This document shows positions 16,653 through 25,634 of a DNA stretch of 34,897 nucleotides, piece after piece. The DNA comes from Candidatus Rokubacteria bacterium GWA2_70_23 (GTDB lineage: Bacteria; Methylomirabilota; Methylomirabilia; Rokubacteriales; CSP1-6), in NCBI GenBank assembly GCA_001788395.1, contig MGBT01000143.1, forward strand, positions 3,667 through 38,563, given 5' to 3'. Made by a program: the position numbers and the translations under genes. Below the pieces are notes generated by a model, which was not told the DNA's origin, searched no databases, and was given only the letters and a program-made list of their open reading frames with translations. Position 1 is the first letter of the stretch, and the number at the start of each line of letters is the position of its first letter.

Positions 16653-18332
16653 GTGCGTGTGGTTCGCCGCTCACCGTCGGCACCGTCGAGCCGGGCCTTC
16701 CGGCTCGGCTTGACGCTGATCCTCCTCGTCTTTCTCGTCCAGGGGCTCACCCTGGCTCGGCTCCTCGTTCCCTCCCATGACGAGTCGAACTTTCTCTTCG
16801 TGAGCTATCTCGCCGCCAGCGGCCGCGTCGGGCTCTTCGACGACAACATGGTCGGGCACCGGGCGCCCCTCCCCTACTATGTCTTCGGGGCCACCCAGGT
16901 GCTCTTCGAGCGAAGCCTCCTGGCCGCCCGGGCGCTGGGCGTGGGCTTCGGCCTGGCGCTCGTGCTCCTGACGGGGCTCCTCGCCCGCCGGCTGGGCGGC
17001 ACGCTGTGCGGACTCCTGGCAGCGGCCATCCTGACGGCGCAGGGCGCCATCGTCGCCTACTACTCGCTGGGCGACTACCACGCCCTGCTCCCCCTCGTGA
17101 TGATCGCGGGGCTCTCCGTCTGGCTGGGGGGCGAGAGCCCGACCCGGAACGTGACCGGCGCCGCCATCCTCGGCTCGCTGTTCTTCATGCGCAGCCACGT
17201 GTGGCCGCTGCTGCCGCCGGTGCTGGTCTACTCGGTGTGGCGGGCGCGGAGCCCCGGGGAGCGGCTCCTGGCTGGATCGGCCGTCGTCGCGCCGCCACTC
17301 GTCTTCTTCCTCTGGGATCCCCGCCACCTCAAGATCCTGGCCTCGGTGCCGCTGGTGGGCGGGCTGGTTCGGCCGCTCGGCTACGTCCCGTTCGTCCTCC
17401 TGGACGCGAGACCCTACCGCGACCTGGAGTACCAGCTCGACATGCTGATCCGCCTGGGCCGGCGCTACGAGTTCCTCGCGCTTCTCGTGGCGGTGACCGT
17501 CCTGGCCGTCGCGCGGCGCATCCGGCGGACCCGCGGCGGCGGGCCGTTCCTGGCGGACGCGCGCGTGAACCTCGTGGCCGCGATCTTCGTCTACATGCTC
17601 GGCTGGCTCTTCGTCATGTTCCGGATGAACTTCAAGTGGATCGGGATGTACTTCGCCTCGCTGGTGCCGCTGCTGGCCGTGGTGCTCGGCTGGGTCTGGA
17701 GCCGCCTCGCCGCCGATCCGGCGGTCTCGCGACGGGCCCGGGCGCTCTCGGGCGCCTTCCTCGCCGCGGTCTTGCTGCTGCCGATCTACTACAACCGCAA
17801 CCCGCTGATCCCCACGGGGGAGATCCGCGCGGCCGATCCCGTTCGCGCGGTGAGCGCGGCGGGCGCGCACCTGGCGCGGGTGGTGCCCCGCGAGGCGCGG
17901 GTCTTCCTGTTCGGCGCGGTGGACGTCTACTACTTCTCCGGGCTGCCGCCCACGTGGATCCAGCAGATCACCAACTACGATACGCTGGCGGTGAGGGACG
18001 AGGACAACTGGGCCACCATGCGGAGCGGGTACTACGGCATGCCTCAGGTGGAACGGTGGCTCGGTATCGAGGCGGACTATGCCGTGATCTCGCCGGAGGC
18101 CCTGAACGTGTTCGCCGAGGGGTTCCACGGCCACCCCGAGGTCAACCGCCCCAAGGTGGCGCGCATCCGGGCCCTGCTCGCGGAGCGCTTCGAGCAGATC
18201 GACCGCGTCGCCGAGTACCCGTATTACTCCTACGAGGTCTACCGCCGGGTGAGCCGCCCGGCCACGGGGCGGACGAGCGGGCGGCCCGCGGCCGGCGACG
18301 CGGGAGCGGCGACCCCGCGTCAGGTTTCATGA
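16653..18332 (+). CDS. polytopic membrane glycosyltransferase (GT39/ArnT-like)
   Basis: N-terminal [29 protein letters not shown] resembling the acidic first loop of GT39/GT-C enzymes; many TM segments. Alternative in-frame GTG at 16659. Confidence 0.7.
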   Translation: MRVVRRSPSAPSSRAFRLGLTLILLVFLVQGLTLARLLVPSHDESNFLFVSYLAASGRVGLFDDNMVGHRAPLPYYVFGATQVLFERSLLAARALGVGFGLALVLLTGLLARRLGGTLCGLLAAAILTAQGAIVAYYSLGDYHALLPLVMIAGLSVWLGGESPTRNVTGAAILGSLFFMRSHVWPLLPPVLVYSVWRARSPGERLLAGSAVVAPPLVFFLWDPRHLKILASVPLVGGLVRPLGYVPFVLLDARPYRDLEYQLDMLIRLGRRYEFLALLVAVTVLAVARRIRRTRGGGPFLADARVNLVAAIFVYMLGWLFVMFRMNFKWIGMYFASLVPLLAVVLGWVWSRLAADPAVSRRARALSGAFLAAVLLLPIYYNRNPLIPTGEIRAADPVRAVSAAGAHLARVVPREARVFLFGAVDVYYFSGLPPTWIQQITNYDTLAVRDEDNWATMRSGYYGMPQVERWLGIEADYAVISPEALNVFAEGFHGHPEVNRPKVARIRALLAERFEQIDRVAEYPYYSYEVYRRVSRPATGRTSGRPAAGDAGAATPRQVS

Positions 18333-18354
18333 CCGCAGGTCTTGGCGGATGGAG

Positions 18355-18360
18355 TAAGAT
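18355..18360 (+). promoter_or_regulatory. candidate -10 element (TAAGAT) before the leader mini-ORF
   Basis: taagat, 6 nt, then ATG at 18367; no good -35. Confidence 0.25.
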
Positions 18361-18395
18361 TTTCGCATGAGCCGGGTGTCCCACGGAGATCTCGC

Positions 18396-19385
18396 GTGAG
18401 GGCCATCGTCACCGGCGGCGCAGGGTTCATCGGCAGCCACCTGGTGGACCGGCTCGCGGCCGACGGGCACTCGGTCCTGGCCCTCGACAACTTCTCCACC
18501 GGACGCCCCGACACCCTGGCGCACCTGGCCGGGCACGCGCGCGTGAGACTCGAGCGGGCGGACGTCGCCGAGGCGGACCGGCTGCTCCCCCTCTTCGACG
18601 GGGCCGACTGGGTCTTCCACCTGGCGGCGCTGGCCGACATCGTGCCGTCCATCGAGCGGCCGCTCGACTACCACCGCGCCAACGTGAATGGCACCGCCGC
18701 GGTGCTGGAAGCTGCGCGGCGGTCCGGCGTGACGCGCTTCCTCTACGCGGCCTCCTCGTCCTGCTACGGCATCCCCGACCAGTACCCGACCCCTGAGGAG
18801 GCGCCCATGCGCCCCCAGTATCCCTATGCGCTCACCAAGCTCCTGGGGGAGCAATGCGTGCTGCACTGGGGCCGCGTGTACGGGCTGCCGGTGGTGAGCC
18901 TCCGGCTGTTCAATGTCTATGGGCGCCGATCACGGACGTCCGGGGCCTACGGCGCCGTGTTCGGTGTGTTTCTGGCGCAGAAGCTCCAGGGCCGCCCCTT
19001 CACGGTGGTGGGAGACGGCACGCAGTCCCGCGACTTCACCTTCGTGAGCGACGTGGCGGATGCCTTCGTGACGGCGGCCGAGTCGGACGTGGCGGGCGAG
19101 GTCTTCAATGTGGGTACGGGGAGTCCCGTCAGCGTGAACCGATTGGTGGCGCTCCTCCGGGGCGACGTCGTGCATGTGCCCAAGCGGCCCGGGGAGCCCG
19201 ACCGCACCCACGCCGACGTCAGGAAGATCGGCGCGCGGCTCGGCTGGCGGCCCAAGGTCTCCATCGAGGAGGGCGTCCGGATCCTGCTGGACCACATCGA
19301 CGACTGGCGCGCGGCCCCGGTGTGGACGCCGGAGAGCATCGAGGTCGCGACCCGCGACTGGTTCCGCTACCTCGGCAAGGGATGA
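18396..19385 (+). CDS. NAD-dependent nucleotide-sugar epimerase (GalE/WbpP-like SDR)
   Basis: [22 protein letters not shown]...DNFSTG...[14 protein letters not shown]...AASSSCYG...[14 protein letters not shown] start at 18396. Confidence 0.88.
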   Translation: MRAIVTGGAGFIGSHLVDRLAADGHSVLALDNFSTGRPDTLAHLAGHARVRLERADVAEADRLLPLFDGADWVFHLAALADIVPSIERPLDYHRANVNGTAAVLEAARRSGVTRFLYAASSSCYGIPDQYPTPEEAPMRPQYPYALTKLLGEQCVLHWGRVYGLPVVSLRLFNVYGRRSRTSGAYGAVFGVFLAQKLQGRPFTVVGDGTQSRDFTFVSDVADAFVTAAESDVAGEVFNVGTGSPVSVNRLVALLRGDVVHVPKRPGEPDRTHADVRKIGARLGWRPKVSIEEGVRILLDHIDDWRAAPVWTPESIEVATRDWFRYLGKG

Positions 19386-19395
19386 GGCGGCGACG

Positions 19396-20931
19396 ATGAC
19401 TCCGCTTCCGCTCGAAGGCAAGATCAAGAGCGTCGACGACCTGGCGGCGGACCTCGATGCCCTTCGCGCTCAGGGCAAGCGCGTCGTCCAGTGTCACGGG
19501 GTCTTCGACCTGCTGCACCCGGGGCATATCCGCCACTTCGAGGCCGCCCGGGCCGAGGGCGACGTCCTCGTGGTCACGGTGACGCCGGACCGCTTCGTCA
19601 ACAAGGGGCCGGGCCGTCCGGTGTTCAACCAGCGCCTCCGGGCCGAGTCCATCGCGGCGCTGCAGAGCGTGGACTACGTGGCCATCGACGAGTGGCCCAC
19701 GGCCGTGGAGGCGATCCGCCGGCTCAAGCCGGCCGTCTACGTCAAGGGGAGCGACTACGCCGACGCCGGCGACGACCTCACGGGCAAGATCGTCGAGGAG
19801 CGCCAGGCAGTGGAGGCGCATGGCGGTCGCATCCACTTCACCGCCGAGATCACCTTCAGCAGCTCGGGGCTCCTCAACGTGCACTTCGACGTGTACCCCG
19901 AGGAGGCCCAGTCGTTCCTCCGAGAGTTCCGGCAGCGCCACTCGGCCGAGGAGGTCATCGGGCTGCTCCGGGACCTGAAGGGGCTGCGCGTCCTCGTCAT
20001 CGGGGATGCGATCATCGACGAGTACCACTACGTGCAGTCGCTGGGGAAATCGCCCAAGGAGCTGCTCGTCACCACGCGTTTTCTGAGGGAGGAGCAGTTT
20101 GCCGGCGGTATCCTCGCCTGCGCGAACCACGTGGCCGGGTTCTGCGACCGGGTGGACCTGGTCACCTGCCTCGGGACGCAAGACTCCCGCGAGGAGTTCA
20201 TCCGCTCGCATCTCAAGGGCAACGTCTCGCCGACCTTCTTCTACCGAGAGGACACCGGCACGGTGGTGAAGCGCCGCTACGTGGAGCAGGCCTTCCTCAG
20301 CAAGATGTTCGAGGTCTCGTTCCTCGACGATACGGATCTGCCCGAGCCGGTGGGCCGGGAGGTGGAGCGGCACGTGGCCCGGGTGGCGTCCGGCTACGAC
20401 CTCGTGCTGGTCGCGGACTACGGCCACGGTTTTCTCGGCCGCGACCTGATCCGGCTGCTGGCCTCCGGGGCCCGCTACCTCGCCATCAACGCGCAGACCA
20501 ACAGCGCCAATGCCGGGTACAACCTCGTCACCAAGTACCCGCGCGCGGACTATGTCTGCATCGACGAGCCAGAGGTGCGCCTGGCGGCTCAGGACCGCCG
20601 CACGGACCTCGAGCAGATCATGCGGGTCCTGGCCAAGGACCTGACCTGCCGCCGCATCTCGATCACGCAGGGGCACAAGGGGTGCATCGCCTACGCCGAG
20701 GACGAGGGCTTTCATCACGTGCCCGTCCTCTCGCGCGAGATCGTGGACCGGATCGGGGCCGGCGACGCCTACCTGTCGGTCACGGCCCCGTGCGCCGCCG
20801 CCGGTTACCCGGCCGATGTCATCGGCTTCATCGGCAACGCCGTGGGGGCGCTGGCCGTGCGCATCATCGGCAACCGGACGCCGGTGGAGCCCGTGCCGCT
20901 CTTCAAGTTCATCACCGCGCTGCTCAAGTGA
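19396..20931 (+). CDS. cytidylyltransferase-like plus PfkB-like kinase fusion (HldE-related, inverted domain order)
   Basis: N-terminal CHGVFDLLHPGHIRHFEAAR (HxGH) and C-terminal LRVLVIGDAIIDEYHYV...DRIGAGDAYLS (GAGD). 511 aa. Confidence 0.88.
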   Translation: MTPLPLEGKIKSVDDLAADLDALRAQGKRVVQCHGVFDLLHPGHIRHFEAARAEGDVLVVTVTPDRFVNKGPGRPVFNQRLRAESIAALQSVDYVAIDEWPTAVEAIRRLKPAVYVKGSDYADAGDDLTGKIVEERQAVEAHGGRIHFTAEITFSSSGLLNVHFDVYPEEAQSFLREFRQRHSAEEVIGLLRDLKGLRVLVIGDAIIDEYHYVQSLGKSPKELLVTTRFLREEQFAGGILACANHVAGFCDRVDLVTCLGTQDSREEFIRSHLKGNVSPTFFYREDTGTVVKRRYVEQAFLSKMFEVSFLDDTDLPEPVGREVERHVARVASGYDLVLVADYGHGFLGRDLIRLLASGARYLAINAQTNSANAGYNLVTKYPRADYVCIDEPEVRLAAQDRRTDLEQIMRVLAKDLTCRRISITQGHKGCIAYAEDEGFHHVPVLSREIVDRIGAGDAYLSVTAPCAAAGYPADVIGFIGNAVGALAVRIIGNRTPVEPVPLFKFITALLK

Positions 20932-21494
20932 CCCCGAAGTATCTCGTCGAGCTGGGGGCGCTGCTGGCCCGGGTCGAGGCGACCGACGGGGCGGGAGCGG
21001 CGCTCGCCCTCGACGACGGGCTGGCACGGGCCATCGACATCGTCAGGACCCAGACCGCGGCGGGACGCAAGGTCATCTTCATCGGCAACGGCGGCAGCGC
21101 GGCCATCGCGAGCCACCAGGCCGTCGATTACTGGAAGAACGGCGGCATGCGGGCCGTGGCCTTCAACGACCCGTCGCTGCTCACCTGCGTCAGCAACGAC
21201 TTCGGCTACCGCCACGTGTTCGCGAAGCCCATCGAGATGTTCGCGGACGCAGGCGACGCGCTGATCGCCATCTCGAGCTCCGGCCAGTCGGAGAATATCC
21301 TTCGGGGTGTGGAGGCCGCCCGCCGGGCCCGCTGCCGCGTCATCACGCTGTCGGGCTTCCGGCCCGACAACCCGCTGCGCCGGCTGGGCGAGCTGAACTT
21401 CTGGGTCCCCACCGACTCCTACGGTCACGTCGAGATCACCCACCTCGCGATCTGCCACTCGGTCGTCGACGCCATCATGGCCGGCCGGCGCTGA
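20928..21494 (+). CDS. SIS-domain phosphosugar isomerase (GmhA-like)
   Basis: GRKVIFIGNGGSAAIASHQAVDYWKNGGMRAVAFND...ISSSGQSENILRGVEAARRARCRVITLSG; GTG overlaps the upstream TGA. Confidence 0.88.
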   Translation: MTPKYLVELGALLARVEATDGAGAALALDDGLARAIDIVRTQTAAGRKVIFIGNGGSAAIASHQAVDYWKNGGMRAVAFNDPSLLTCVSNDFGYRHVFAKPIEMFADAGDALIAISSSGQSENILRGVEAARRARCRVITLSGFRPDNPLRRLGELNFWVPTDSYGHVEITHLAICHSVVDAIMAGRR

Positions 21495-21506
21495 CGGGGC
21501 GGCCGC

Positions 21507-21527
21507 GGCAGCGGGGCGGTCGCTGCC
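21507..21527 (+). terminator. GC-rich hairpin after the GmhA-like gene
   Basis: ggcagcg-gggcggt-cgctgcc, perfect 7-bp stem, 13 nt after the stop; no T-tract. Confidence 0.3.
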
Positions 21528-21596
21528 CCCCGCGCCCTCCATCTGGCTGGTTTTCCTGACGAGCCCGCCGGATGAGTCAAACGACCCAGGAAGAGG

Positions 21597-21625
21597 TTGA
21601 CATCCCGCGGGGAGCGTTCTAGCGT
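21597..21625 (+). promoter_or_regulatory. sigma70-like promoter TTGACA-17-TAGCGT
   Basis: ttgaca 21597-21602, 17-nt spacer, tagcgt 21620-21625; gene starts at 21645 with gagg before it. Confidence 0.55.
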
Positions 21626-21644
21626 TACCCGCGAGTGAGGAGCG

Positions 21645-23330
21645 ATGCTGTTCATCAATCCGGCCCAGGAGAAGTTCGGCGGGTTCCTGTCGCGGTATGT
21701 CCCCGTGGGCATTCCCGTGGCCATCGGCTGCCTGTCGGCCTACCTGACGAAGCAGGGCATCAAGTGTCGCGTGGTGGACGAGGAGCTGATCGAGCTGACA
21801 CCGTCGGTGCTGCGGGAGCTGGTCGACGGGCTCGAGCGGCCCTACGTGTTCGGGCTGTCGTGCCTGACCGCGCACGTGGTGCGCGCCTACCAGCTCGCCG
21901 CCATGATCAAGGCGGAGTTTCCCGACTCCATCATCGTCGCCGGCGGCCTCCACCCTACCGCCTGCCCCGACGAGCCGCTCCAGACGGGCAACATCGATTA
22001 CGTCGTCCGGGGCGAGGGCGAAGAGGTGATGCTCCAGCTCCACGGTGCCCTGCGCGGCGGCGCCGACCCGACCAAGCTCAAGGGGGTCAGCTTCAAGCGC
22101 GCCGGCCGGATCGTCCACAACCCCGAGGCGCCGCTCATCCCGGATCTGGACGACATCCCCATGTTCCCGTACGAGCTGTTCGACAATCCCAAGTACGACA
22201 TGGCCTTCATCACCTCATCCCGCGGGTGCCCCTACAAGTGCACCTACTGCAGCCAGCGCATGCTGACCGGGACGACCTACCGCTACAAGTCTGCCGGCCG
22301 CATCGTCCAGGAGCTCGACGTGCTCGTCAACCGGTACGGGCAGAAGCAGATCGTCTTCTACGATGACAACTTCTGCTTCAAGGCCAAGCGCGTGAGCGAG
22401 GTGTGCAGCGCGATCATCGACGCGGGGCTCCACAAGAAATGCACGTTCTCCGTCCAAACCCGGGCGGACAACTTCCCGCCCGACATGGTCCCGATCCTCG
22501 CGGCGGCGGGTTTCACGCACGCGGGCTTCGGCATGGAGACCGGCGTGAACCGGCTGGCGCAGCTCATCGGCAAGGGGGAGACCGTGGAGCAGCACCTCGA
22601 GGCCGTGGATCTCGGCAAGAGGCACGGCTTCGACGTCTCGCTCTTCATGATCTTCGGCCTGCCCACCGAGACCGCGGAGGAGCGGGCGACCAGCTTCCGC
22701 GTTGTCCAGGGCGCGAAGGTCCAGGCCTCGAAGTACAACAACCTGATCCCGTACCCCGGCACGCCCATCTTCACCGACCTGCAGAAGAGCGACCGGATCC
22801 ACATCTCGCCGGGCTGGAGCAACTTCAACAGCACCCTGTCCGTCACGCGGAGCATCTTCGACAGGACCCCGCTGCCCTATGTGCCGGAGACGACGAGCGA
22901 GTTCGAGCTCAAGCGGGACATCATCAAGTACAACATGAAGACCTACGTGACCCCGCGGGCCGTCACGGCGATCCTCCTGGGCAAGAAGGGGCCGGGCTGG
23001 TATCAGCTGCCGGAGCGCTGGTTCCTCACGCCGCGCGAGCTCTACCACGTGGCCCGCATCGGCGTGAACGTGGTGGTGAACATGGCCGTGGCGTTCCTGC
23101 CGCTCCGGATCACCGAGCCCATCATGAACTGGCTCAACCCGGCCATGCGGGCGCGGCCGAGGATCGAGGGCTACGACGCCTCGGCCTTCAGCGCGTCCCA
23201 GTGGGACAAGGACTCGGCCAAGCAGAAGACGGTCGTGCTGAAGGCGGCCCAGGAGGAGCGGAAGGCCACGGGGCGCGTCAACATCGCGCTCGACGTGATC
23301 GAAGGCCCCACGGACACAGTCGGCGTGTAG
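21645..23330 (+). CDS. B12-binding-domain radical SAM protein (2 of 3)
   Basis: MLFINPAQEKFGGFLSRYVPVGIPVAIGCLSAYL; VAGGLHPTACPDEPL; CxxxCxxC in SSRGCPYKCTYCSQRM. Confidence 0.92.
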   Translation: MLFINPAQEKFGGFLSRYVPVGIPVAIGCLSAYLTKQGIKCRVVDEELIELTPSVLRELVDGLERPYVFGLSCLTAHVVRAYQLAAMIKAEFPDSIIVAGGLHPTACPDEPLQTGNIDYVVRGEGEEVMLQLHGALRGGADPTKLKGVSFKRAGRIVHNPEAPLIPDLDDIPMFPYELFDNPKYDMAFITSSRGCPYKCTYCSQRMLTGTTYRYKSAGRIVQELDVLVNRYGQKQIVFYDDNFCFKAKRVSEVCSAIIDAGLHKKCTFSVQTRADNFPPDMVPILAAAGFTHAGFGMETGVNRLAQLIGKGETVEQHLEAVDLGKRHGFDVSLFMIFGLPTETAEERATSFRVVQGAKVQASKYNNLIPYPGTPIFTDLQKSDRIHISPGWSNFNSTLSVTRSIFDRTPLPYVPETTSEFELKRDIIKYNMKTYVTPRAVTAILLGKKGPGWYQLPERWFLTPRELYHVARIGVNVVVNMAVAFLPLRITEPIMNWLNPAMRARPRIEGYDASAFSASQWDKDSAKQKTVVLKAAQEERKATGRVNIALDVIEGPTDTVGV

Positions 23331-23370
23331 CGGGACCTCCGCGCGGCCACGCGCGGGCACCCGCCGGGGC

Positions 23371-24246
23371 TCAAGACTTCCGGGCGAGGACGATCATCTC
23401 GTTGGTTGGGATCCGCACGGCCAGGCGCTCGAGGCCCGGGCGAGTGAGCGCCCGGGCGACCCGCACGGCCCCCGGGAGCCTCCAGTAGCGCCAGAGCCGA
23501 GCGGTCAGGTCGGACACGGAGTACCACGCCCAGTACCACCGGTGCCATCGCAACTCGAGCCCGGCGGCTCGCACCAGGGGTGCCAGCGTCCGGAACGAGA
23601 AGTAGTACAGGTGCTCCGGAGGCTTCCACTCGTACCAGCGAAGAACCCCCTCGATGTTGAGCGTCGTGATCAGCAGCTGTCCCCCGGGCCTGAGGAGGCG
23701 CGCGGCGGCCCGCAGCGTGACCAGGGGATCCGGCATGTGCTCGATGGTCCCGATGAGGGTGACGGCGTCGAAGGAGCCAGGCTCGAGCCCGGCCTGGTCG
23801 ATGTCTCCCCGGAACACCGCGAGCCCCAGCGTGTCGCGGGCGTAGCGGACGGCGTCGGCCGAGATGTCCACTCCGTATCCGGTCCAGCCCCGATCGCGGG
23901 CCGCCGCCAGGAAGAAACCGTGCGCGCAGCCGATATCGACCAGGCGGCGGCCTGCCCCCGGGGCCTCGCGCTCGAGGATCGCCAGCAGCGAGCGGGAATT
24001 CTTCAGATGAAGGGACCGATGCGCCAGGTAGTCCCCGTACCCGATGGTGGAGGCGCCGTCGGTCCGGAAGTAGGCCGGGCCGTACAGCTCGTCCAGGCCC
24101 CCGAGCGCATGCCAGCCGTCGACGAAGACGAGGCTGCACTGCTGGCACCGGACGATGCGGAAGCCGTCGGTGGTCTCCACGGGCAGGGCGGAGACGGGCC
24201 CGCAGGCAACGCACCTGGTCGAGCCGATCGGGTCTGGCGTGGACAT
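23371..24246 (-). CDS. class I SAM methyltransferase with N-terminal zinc-ribbon-like Cys motifs
   Basis: CVACGPVSALPVETTDGFRIVRCQQCSLVFVD; VDIGCAHGFFLAAARDRGW; IEHMPDPLVTLRAAARLLRPGGQLLITT. Confidence 0.85.
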   Translation of the reverse strand: MSTPDPIGSTRCVACGPVSALPVETTDGFRIVRCQQCSLVFVDGWHALGGLDELYGPAYFRTDGASTIGYGDYLAHRSLHLKNSRSLLAILEREAPGAGRRLVDIGCAHGFFLAAARDRGWTGYGVDISADAVRYARDTLGLAVFRGDIDQAGLEPGSFDAVTLIGTIEHMPDPLVTLRAAARLLRPGGQLLITTLNIEGVLRWYEWKPPEHLYYFSFRTLAPLVRAAGLELRWHRWYWAWYSVSDLTARLWRYWRLPGAVRVARALTRPGLERLAVRIPTNEMIVLARKS

Positions 24247-24383
24247 GGGCCGATGGTACACCGTCGGACGCGAGGTCCGCTGCCAGCTTCCGGGAGTCCC
24301 CGCTTCCGGGGGCGGCGCGGCACGGGGAGCGTAGCGCGCAACCCGCGTTGACGGATCTCGAAGGCGCCGTGTTAGGATTCGGT

Positions 24384-24911
24384 GTGCTCAAGGGGATCCT
24401 GCTCGCGTGCGGCGCGTTCGGCGCCTTTGTTCCCCTGCACCTCGCGATCTTCCACCTCCGCGCGCCCCATCGTCGCTTCGGCTCCATGGTGCGGCTCCAC
24501 GCGTCCCTGGCCCTCGGCCTGGTCGTGGCGTACGCCGTCACGCCGCCGGACGTCTGGGTGATTCCCGCGGGCTGGGCGGGGGCGGGCTGGCTGATCGACG
24601 TGGCCAACGGGCTCCTCGTCCACGGCCTGCTGTTCGTGGGGTACAGCATGTTCTATTTCCTCGTGGACCGCGGCTTCTCCGCGCGGATCCTCATCGAGAT
24701 CGAGCGCGCGCCGGGGCAGGCGCTCACCCCGGACGAAGTCGCCGCGATCTACTCGCTCGACCGGGTCGTGGCGCGTCGACTCGACGAGATGGTGGACATC
24801 GGGTCCGTGATCAAGGAGGGTGACCGGTATCGGATGACGGCCCGGGGGCGCCGGCAGGCGCAGCGCTTCGCGTTCCTGAAATCGTTCTTTCGCCTGGGCC
24901 CGGGCGGGTAG
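24384..24911 (+). CDS. small membrane protein with C-terminal winged-helix-like domain (paralogue 1)
   Basis: Three hydrophobic segments then SARILIEIERAPGQALTPDEVAAIYSLDRVVARRLDEMVDIGSVIKEGDRYRMTARGRRQAQRFAFLKSFFRLGPGG. GTG start 24384 chosen by alignment with the neighbour; track start is TTG 24348. Confidence 0.7.
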   Translation: MLKGILLACGAFGAFVPLHLAIFHLRAPHRRFGSMVRLHASLALGLVVAYAVTPPDVWVIPAGWAGAGWLIDVANGLLVHGLLFVGYSMFYFLVDRGFSARILIEIERAPGQALTPDEVAAIYSLDRVVARRLDEMVDIGSVIKEGDRYRMTARGRRQAQRFAFLKSFFRLGPGG

Positions 24912-24913
24912 GC

Positions 24914-25438
24914 GTGCGAGGGCTCCTCGCGGCGGCGCTGACATTCTTGGCCTTCCTCGGAGTCCAGGTCGTCACCTATCATTTTGTGAGGATCCGGCGG
25001 AGGCTCTCTGTGATGCTCTGGCTCTGGCTTCTCGGCTTCTCCGGCTACGTGGCGCTCGTCCGTCTTCTGCCAGACGACGCGGCGTGGCTGCCACCGCTTC
25101 TGTCCGCTCCGTCTGACGCGGTCGTGTGGATCAACGGCGCCCTGGTCTACTGGTTCCTCTTCGCCGGCTACTATCAGCTGTTCAACATGGCCGACAACTC
25201 GGTCGGCGTGCGGAGCCTGATCGAGCTCTCCCGAGGGCCGCAGGACGGTCTCAGCCTGGAGGAGCTCAAGCGGTACTACTCCTTCGACGTGATGCTGGGG
25301 CGGAGGATGGAGCGCCTGGTGGCGGCCGGCTACCTCGAGCGGGACGGCGACCGGTACCGGTGCACCGGCCGGGGACTCGCCGCCGGACGACTGATGAGGA
25401 CGCTCAAAGGCCTGCTCAACCTCGGCCCCGGCGGGTGA
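24914..25438 (+). CDS. small membrane protein with C-terminal winged-helix-like domain (paralogue 2)
   Basis: Hydrophobic N-terminal half, then VGVRSLIELSRGPQDGLSLEELKRYYSFDVMLGRRMERLVAAGYLERDGDRYRCTGRGLAAGRLMRTLKGLLNLGPGG. Confidence 0.75.
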   Translation: MRGLLAAALTFLAFLGVQVVTYHFVRIRRRLSVMLWLWLLGFSGYVALVRLLPDDAAWLPPLLSAPSDAVVWINGALVYWFLFAGYYQLFNMADNSVGVRSLIELSRGPQDGLSLEELKRYYSFDVMLGRRMERLVAAGYLERDGDRYRCTGRGLAAGRLMRTLKGLLNLGPGG

Positions 25439-25534
25439 CCGGGCGGCGGCGGCGGCGGGCCCCCCAGCGGTAAGCCGCCTGTCCATAGTTCATTGTTTTT
25501 CGTGAGATGCAGTCTCCGAGCGAGGGTGAATTCC

Positions 25535-25563
25535 TTGCGAAACGGGGGGAGCGCCCATACAAT
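25535..25563 (+). promoter_or_regulatory. sigma70-like promoter TTGCGA-17-TACAAT
   Basis: ttgcga 25535-25540, 17-nt spacer, tacaat 25558-25563; AT-richer stretch catagttcattgttttt upstream. Confidence 0.6.
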
Positions 25564-25634
25564 CGTGGCGCGGGCCGCGGTCGGGTCGGCCCCCGCCCGG
25601 GAGAGCACCCCAGATCACGCCGCGAGGGAAGAGC

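Noticed and set aside
25439-25499. GC-rich ggcggc...gccgcc followed by gttttt as an intrinsic terminator
   Set aside because: The T-run is about 20 nt beyond the stem and the left arm is a simple gcg repeat that can pair in many registers; evidence too weak to call.
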